From Flavobacteriaceae bacterium (lineage in GTDB: Bacteria; Bacteroidota; Bacteroidia; Flavobacteriales; Flavobacteriaceae): a stretch of 9,808 bases of DNA. The notes under the pieces are model-generated. The model had not been told where the DNA came from and ran no database searches. It was given only the letters and a program-made list of their open reading frames with translations. A program made the translations under genes and the position numbers. The stretch is from contig CANKLK010000079.1 of assembly GCA_947482805.1 (NCBI GenBank), positions 1-9,808 of the forward strand. The letters run 5' to 3'. Shown here one piece after another: positions 7,801 through 9,808 of this stretch (position 1 is the stretch's first letter; each line of letters starts with the position of its first letter).

Positions 7801-8290
7801 TTATGTGATTGCCAATATGGATTTTGTTATCTTAATGACCATGATGGGAATTATTTCCTTGGCGGGAATTGTGGTGAAAAACGGAATTGTATTAATGGAC
7901 TTCTTCGTCTTGCTTTTGGATAAAAAAGTAGCTGATGATGGACTTGAAAGTCACAACGATTTGTCTTTAGCTCAAATAGAAGAAATCATTATTGAAAGTG
8001 GGAAAAACCGTTTACGACCAGTTTTATTAACGGCACTAACCGCAATTTTAGGATTAATTCCGCTTGCAATAGGTTTAAACTTTGACTTTTTTGGTTTAGT
8101 AACCGATTTAAACCCGCATATTTATATGGGTGGCGATAATGTAATTTTCTGGTCGCCATTGGCTTGGACAATCATCTTCGGATTGACTTATGCTACTGTA
8201 TTAACTTTAATTATGGTACCGGTGATGTTCTTCTTGGTAAAACGAACCAAGTATTGGCTTCGTGATAGAAAAAAACAAGCACAAGCATAA
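4832..8290 (+). CDS. Efflux RND transporter permease subunit (AcrB/HAE-type)
   Basis: The 1152-residue protein is the proton-driven inner-membrane pump of the tripartite system. It shows the RND duplication: TM1 at about 17-37, a periplasmic porter domain (38-345), TM2-TM6 (about 347-495), then TM7 (about 591-611), a second porter domain (612-943) and TM8-TM12 (about 946-1136). The proton-relay residues are present: the Asp pair D411/D412 in GLLVDDGIVVVDN (TM4) and K1016 in GIVVKNGIVLMD (TM10). NRLRPVLLTALTAILGLIPLA at 1059-1079 matches the conserved TM11 start. It is about 100 residues longer than AcrB. Much of the excess lies between TM6 and TM7 (about 497-590), where two further hydrophobic segments occur (about 514-530 and 541-557); more is in the TM11-TM12 loop (1081-1107). 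Substrates may be drugs, dyes, solvents or lipophilic metabolites; I cannot tell which from the sequence. A terminator follows directly. Confidence 0.95.
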   Translation: MSHKNKEFGISSWAIENRVTVYIFTLLVTITGLIAYVTMPREDFPEIIENKVYISSVFPGNSAEDVEKLIIKPLEKELKNISGVEKVTASSFQDYGMIIAEFSDKVSIEQAKLKVKDKVDIVKADTDWPNLDNGSKVEPSVFELNISEEVPILNIHLKGNYTTQQLKKYGERLQDDIEEIPEVKKVEILGVDDKEVEIAVDIFKMTAAQVSFDDIQNAVKYENMTLSGGNLISQGSRNNIRIVGEIKDPKELENVIVKHNGGTVYLKDIAIVSFKEKEKTTYAREKGKEAVMLDVKKRSGQNMISAIDQVKEKLKLAHENYLPKDLAVELTNDQSERVEHQVDELSNHIIFGIVLVMIVLMFTMGLRNSLFVGAAIPLSMMIAFTILSMFGLTLNTMVLFGLVMGLGLLVDDGIVVVDNVFANMKKGMPRVQASKIGIGEIAWPVISSTATTLMAFLPFALWPGTMGKFMIYFPITLTVTLTASLFVAMVVNAAMTGGSMDTEDKNVTLKSAKNYTILLGIIGIVFVLIGNLKDLKFARGIGHLALISLGLMWLYKWKLYQWTQDFQHSFFPRLEEKYKLFLRKILVGRNAWLALAGIIGMLFLSVGLLNVFPRKVLFFPDNIPRQVITYIEYPQGTDIEKTNKATLFVEKQVIDIMKKYIDPKTNKNFLAESIVSQVGVGAGNPNVDAGSANETPFKGKVTVNFSEFKFRNGINTSDVLDEIRARVKGIAGATVTVEKDANGPPAGYPISIQLTGSDYDEMLREADKMIAFIDAKKIPGIEKLNVDVNKQSPELEVKVDRVNAGSLGVSTGQLGFNLRRSVYGQEISTFKEGDDDYKIMVRMQEDQRKNENVLFNQSLTYRNQANGQMMQVPISAVSETEKVNTYNQIKRKNYKRVMTIYSNVLTGYNGDEITKQIGNELTNYKLPKGVTYSFSGVQEEQGKNQSFLMYALFLAMAGITLIIVLQFNSVSKTIVILFTVLLSFSGVFYGYVIANMDFVILMTMMGIISLAGIVVKNGIVLMDFFVLLLDKKVADDGLESHNDLSLAQIEEIIIESGKNRLRPVLLTALTAILGLIPLAIGLNFDFFGLVTDLNPHIYMGGDNVIFWSPLAWTIIFGLTYATVLTLIMVPVMFFLVKRTKYWLRDRKKQAQA

Positions 8291-8293
8291 AGC

Positions 8294-8327
8294 AAAAAGG
8301 GGAACTCAAATGAGTTCCCCTTTTTTT
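8294..8327. terminator. Bidirectional intrinsic terminator of the efflux operon
   Basis: A stem of nine GC-containing pairs, GGGGAACTC (8299-8307) with GAGTTCCCC (8312-8320), encloses the loop AAAT. It is extended by A-T pairs between the A-run 8294-8298 and the T-run 8321-8327. It begins four bases after the pump stop codon. The A-run on one side and the T-run on the other let it act on both strands, so it can also stop transcripts arriving from the convergent thioredoxin gene. Confidence 0.93.
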
Positions 8328-8403
8328 ATCTAATAATTAACTTTTAATTTTTAGCTAGCGCCTCTTGTTTCCATGATTTAACATTGCTCAATATTTAACA
8401 AAC

Positions 8404-8429
8404 AAAAAAACCACTAAAAAGCTTGGTTT
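8404..8429 (-). terminator. Weak possible terminator for the TlpA-like gene
   Basis: On the minus strand, 22 bases after the stop codon, AAACCA (plus-strand 8424-8429) and TGGTTT (plus-strand 8408-8413) could form a six-pair stem with a ten-base loop, and the T-run continues to 8404. The stem is short and AT-rich, so it may be inefficient. The stronger bidirectional hairpin at 8294-8327 lies further downstream as a backup. Confidence 0.35.
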
Positions 8430-8450
8430 AATTTGTGTTTTGAGATTAGT

Positions 8451-9443
8451 TTATTTCAGTAATCCGTCCAGTTGTTCTAACAATTTTGGATTTGAAGGGC
8501 GTTTTGCATCGGCATCAACTACAACACCATTTGGATCAATTAAAATAAATCTTGGGATGGAATTAATTCCAAAAGCTTTTATAAAATCAGAGTTCCAATT
8601 TTTATCTGCAAATAACTGAATACCTCCTAAAGCCTTTTCGGTCACAAAAGTTTTCCATTTCTCATGGTCTTTGTCTGTGTCTACTGATATACTAACGAAT
8701 TCAATATTTTTGCCATGATATTTCTCTTCCGCTTTTTTCAAATATGGAATTTCGGCTCTGCATGGTCCGCACCAAGTTGCCCAAACATCAATATACACAT
8801 ATTTTCCCTTCATACTCTCTAGTGAAGTTTTTCCATCTTTGTGATTTTCAAAGTCAAAATTTGGTGCATTAGTATTATTTAATTTTCTATTGCCTGCAAT
8901 TTTAGTGTAATATTCCTGTAAACCCACAAGTCCCATTTCTATTCCTTTTTTATAAACATCAATAAAAAAAGGAGTAAGACCTGCTTTTTCTAGTCTTTCA
9001 AAATCAGCTTTCTTTTTATCTTCAATTTGTTTTTTAAAACTTTCTTCATCCGAAGCTAATAAATCTTCATAACCATACTTTTGCTCCAACAATGTTTCTT
9101 GTGCCAAAAAATTATTTTCTTTTTCTCCTTTGCCTTTAAACTTTAGACTCTCATCAAAATTTGAGGCGTCGAGTGCCATTTTTAAATCAAATCCATTTTT
9201 TAAGTACAATTGTGCATATTCAACACCATCAAACAATTGATAAATACCTTCTTTTACTGAAAAGGTAGCTTTGAAAATGCCTTTGGAATCTCCTTTAATT
9301 TCTTGTATTGTATTTTGATTCTCTTTAATATAAATGATATCTCCATTTTTATTAGTGATTTCTGCTTGAAAAGTTATAGTTTCTTGAGCCATTGCAAAAG
9401 CAGAAACGAATGCGATTAAAATAAAACTAACTAGTTTCTTCAT
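8451..9443 (-). CDS. TlpA/ResA-like thioredoxin-fold protein with N-terminal DUF4369-like domain
   Basis: The 330-residue protein is exported: MKKLVSFILIAFVSAFAMAQ is a Sec signal peptide, probably cleaved after Ala19. Residues about 21-105 form a beta-rich domain resembling DUF4369, which in Bacteroidota often precedes a thioredoxin fold. Residues 106-190 are a charged helical linker. The C-terminal TlpA/AhpC-TSA domain (about 192-330) contains YVYIDVWATWCGPCRAEIPY, with active-site Cys225 and Cys228 in WCGPC, the SVDTDKD segment at 253-259, and the cis-Pro loop SIPRFIL with Pro297. It should act in the periplasm or at a membrane surface as a thiol-disulfide oxidoreductase, for example reducing disulfides or assisting cytochrome c or envelope protein maturation. 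The partner is unknown. It is a single gene convergent with the efflux operon and divergent from aspS; nothing ties it to the pump. Confidence 0.92.
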   Translation of the reverse strand: MKKLVSFILIAFVSAFAMAQETITFQAEITNKNGDIIYIKENQNTIQEIKGDSKGIFKATFSVKEGIYQLFDGVEYAQLYLKNGFDLKMALDASNFDESLKFKGKGEKENNFLAQETLLEQKYGYEDLLASDEESFKKQIEDKKKADFERLEKAGLTPFFIDVYKKGIEMGLVGLQEYYTKIAGNRKLNNTNAPNFDFENHKDGKTSLESMKGKYVYIDVWATWCGPCRAEIPYLKKAEEKYHGKNIEFVSISVDTDKDHEKWKTFVTEKALGGIQLFADKNWNSDFIKAFGINSIPRFILIDPNGVVVDADAKRPSNPKLLEQLDGLLK

Positions 9444-9471
9444 AAGTTGGTGTATTAAATTTTTAAGATAT

Positions 9472-9499
9472 CAAATATACTTGTTTTCCCAATTCAAAA
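9472..9499 (-). promoter_or_regulatory. Promoter of the TlpA-like gene
   Basis: On the minus strand TATATTTG (plus-strand 9472-9479) matches the TAnnTTTG -7 box at every fixed base and lies 28 bases before the ATG. The only nearby -33 candidate is TTTTG (plus-strand 9495-9499), with a 15-bp spacer that is shorter than usual. The -7 box is convincing; the -33 assignment is tentative. Confidence 0.55.
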
Positions 9500-9558
9500 A
9501 TTAAAGATTGACTTAAATTTGATTTGTCACTTCGACCATTTAATTGGTTTAAGTTTTT

Positions 9559-9566
9559 TACTTTTG
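9559..9566 (+). promoter_or_regulatory. -7 box of the aspS promoter
   Basis: TACTTTTG matches TAnnTTTG exactly. I see no TTG at the usual 17-23 bp upstream; the nearest ones give spacers of 12 bp (9544-9546) and 32 bp (9524-9526). Transcription would start roughly at 9570-9575 within the leader element, giving a short 5' UTR of about 40 nt. Confidence 0.55.
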
Positions 9567-9587
9567 CACCCGAGACCGAAGGTCGAA
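9567..9587 (+). promoter_or_regulatory. Leader element, copy 2 (shared 21-mer with GACC-GAA-GGTC hairpin)
   Basis: This stretch begins immediately after the aspS -7 box, is identical over 21 nt to the element in front of the polyprenyl synthase (1442-1462, minus strand), and has the same orientation relative to its gene. It ends 27 nt before the aspS ATG. The stem is GACC (9574-9577), loop GAA, GGTC (9581-9584). Placement in two unrelated genes at matched distances suggests a leader or start-site function, or a repeat family inserted at promoters. Confidence 0.6.
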
Positions 9588-9614
9588 GTGTTATTTATAA
9601 AAAAATTTATTCCA

Positions 9615-9808
9615 ATGTACAGAAGTCATAATAATGGTGAATTAAACGCTACACATATTAATGCAGCAGTAACGCTTGCAGGTTGGGTTCAAAAATCGCG
9701 TGATAAAGGGTTTATGATTTGGGTTGATTTGCGTGACCGTTACGGAATTACTCAGTTAATTTTTGACGAACAACGTACAGATAAATCCGTTTTTGAAAAA
9801 GCAAAATC
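9615..9808 (+). CDS. aspS: Aspartyl-tRNA synthetase, N-terminal 64 residues (3' end outside the window)
   Basis: The frame from the ATG at 9615 stays open to the window edge, giving 64 full codons of an enzyme normally near 580 residues. It attaches aspartate to tRNA-Asp in the cytosol. The visible part is the start of the N-terminal anticodon-binding OB fold: [15 protein letters not shown], then [20 protein letters not shown], then [13 protein letters not shown]. The [22 protein letters not shown] pattern is characteristic of bacterial AspS and separates it from AsnS and LysS, which also have OB folds. No Shine-Dalgarno sequence is seen and the leader is A/T-rich, as usual in this phylum. 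It is divergent from the TlpA-like gene. Confidence 0.93.
   Translation, partial: MYRSHNNGELNATHINAAVTLAGWVQKSRDKGFMIWVDLRDRYGITQLIFDEQRTDKSVFEKAK

Larger units (their letters stand above)
9528..9590. repeat. 10-bp inverted repeat around the aspS promoter
   Basis: CACTTCGACC at 9528-9537 is the exact reverse complement of GGTCGAAGTG at 9581-9590. The arms are 43 bp apart and bracket the aspS -7 box. The right arm overlaps the 3' half of the shared 21-bp leader element. Because the left arm lies upstream of the expected transcription start, the pair would act as DNA sites or be remnants of a repeat element, not an RNA stem. Confidence 0.6.

Noticed and set aside
4832..8290. Heavy-metal (CusA-type) RND pump
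   Set aside because: I could not identify a metal-binding methionine set, and the operon has no metal-related gene; a general AcrB-like assignment is safer.
8328..8450. Small RNA or small gene in the convergent gap
   Set aside because: Apart from the two terminator-like hairpins I see no promoter, conserved structure or credible open frame in this stretch.
1652..9443. A new system joining the efflux operon with the TlpA-like protein
   Set aside because: The genes are convergent with a strong bidirectional terminator between them, and each is a common stand-alone flavobacterial module.
9615..9808. Asparaginyl- or lysyl-tRNA synthetase
   Set aside because: The OB-fold start with [18 protein letters not shown] fits bacterial AspS better than AsnS or LysS.

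Overview
The window looks like chromosomal DNA from a member of the Flavobacteriaceae (Bacteroidota), probably Flavobacterium or a close relative. It is AT-rich and its start codons lack Shine-Dalgarno sequences. Several start regions carry the Bacteroidota-type promoter (TTG, about 19 bp, TAnnTTTG). The proteins also have a flavobacterial character: a DUF4369-like/thioredoxin fusion, a TetR-OMF-MFP-RND efflux operon, and an AspS beginning MYRSH. The genus is inferred from these traits; no database search was possible.

Layout: (1) Bases 1-342, minus strand: the N-terminal 114 codons of an unrecognised conserved-looking protein that runs off the left edge. (2) 442-1416, minus: an all-trans polyprenyl diphosphate synthase with both Asp-rich motifs. 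(3) 1417-1651: a divergent regulatory region with two back-to-back promoters of matching architecture (TTTTG-N19-TAnnTTnG), a perfect 14-bp palindrome and a second inverted repeat over the rightward promoter. (4) 1652-8290, plus: a four-gene efflux operon encoding a TetR-type repressor, a TolC-like outer-membrane factor, a lipoprotein membrane-fusion protein and an RND pump of 1152 residues. A short AT-rich tandem repeat with a hairpin lies between the last two genes, and a strong bidirectional terminator closes the operon. (5) 8451-9443, minus: an exported TlpA/ResA-like thioredoxin-fold protein with a WCGPC active site. (6) 9444-9614: a second divergent promoter region. (7) 9615-9808, plus: the start of aspS, cut by the right edge.

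How the genes work together: the outer-membrane factor, fusion protein and RND transporter make a complete tripartite pump across both membranes. The TetR protein encoded first is most simply its autoregulating repressor, with candidate operators on the operon promoter. The polyprenyl synthase (isoprenoid precursor), the TlpA-like protein (periplasmic thiol redox) and AspS (translation) are housekeeping-type neighbours with no visible mechanistic link to the pump.

I do not see a clearly new biological system here. The least expected signal is a 21-bp sequence that is identical in the 5' leaders of the polyprenyl synthase and aspS. It lies in the same orientation, directly after the -7 box, and ends 25-27 nt before the start codon in both. 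It contains a GACC-GAA-GGTC hairpin and may be a leader element or a dispersed repeat. Second-tier items are the two extra hydrophobic segments in the RND pump and the operator-like palindromes upstream of tetR.
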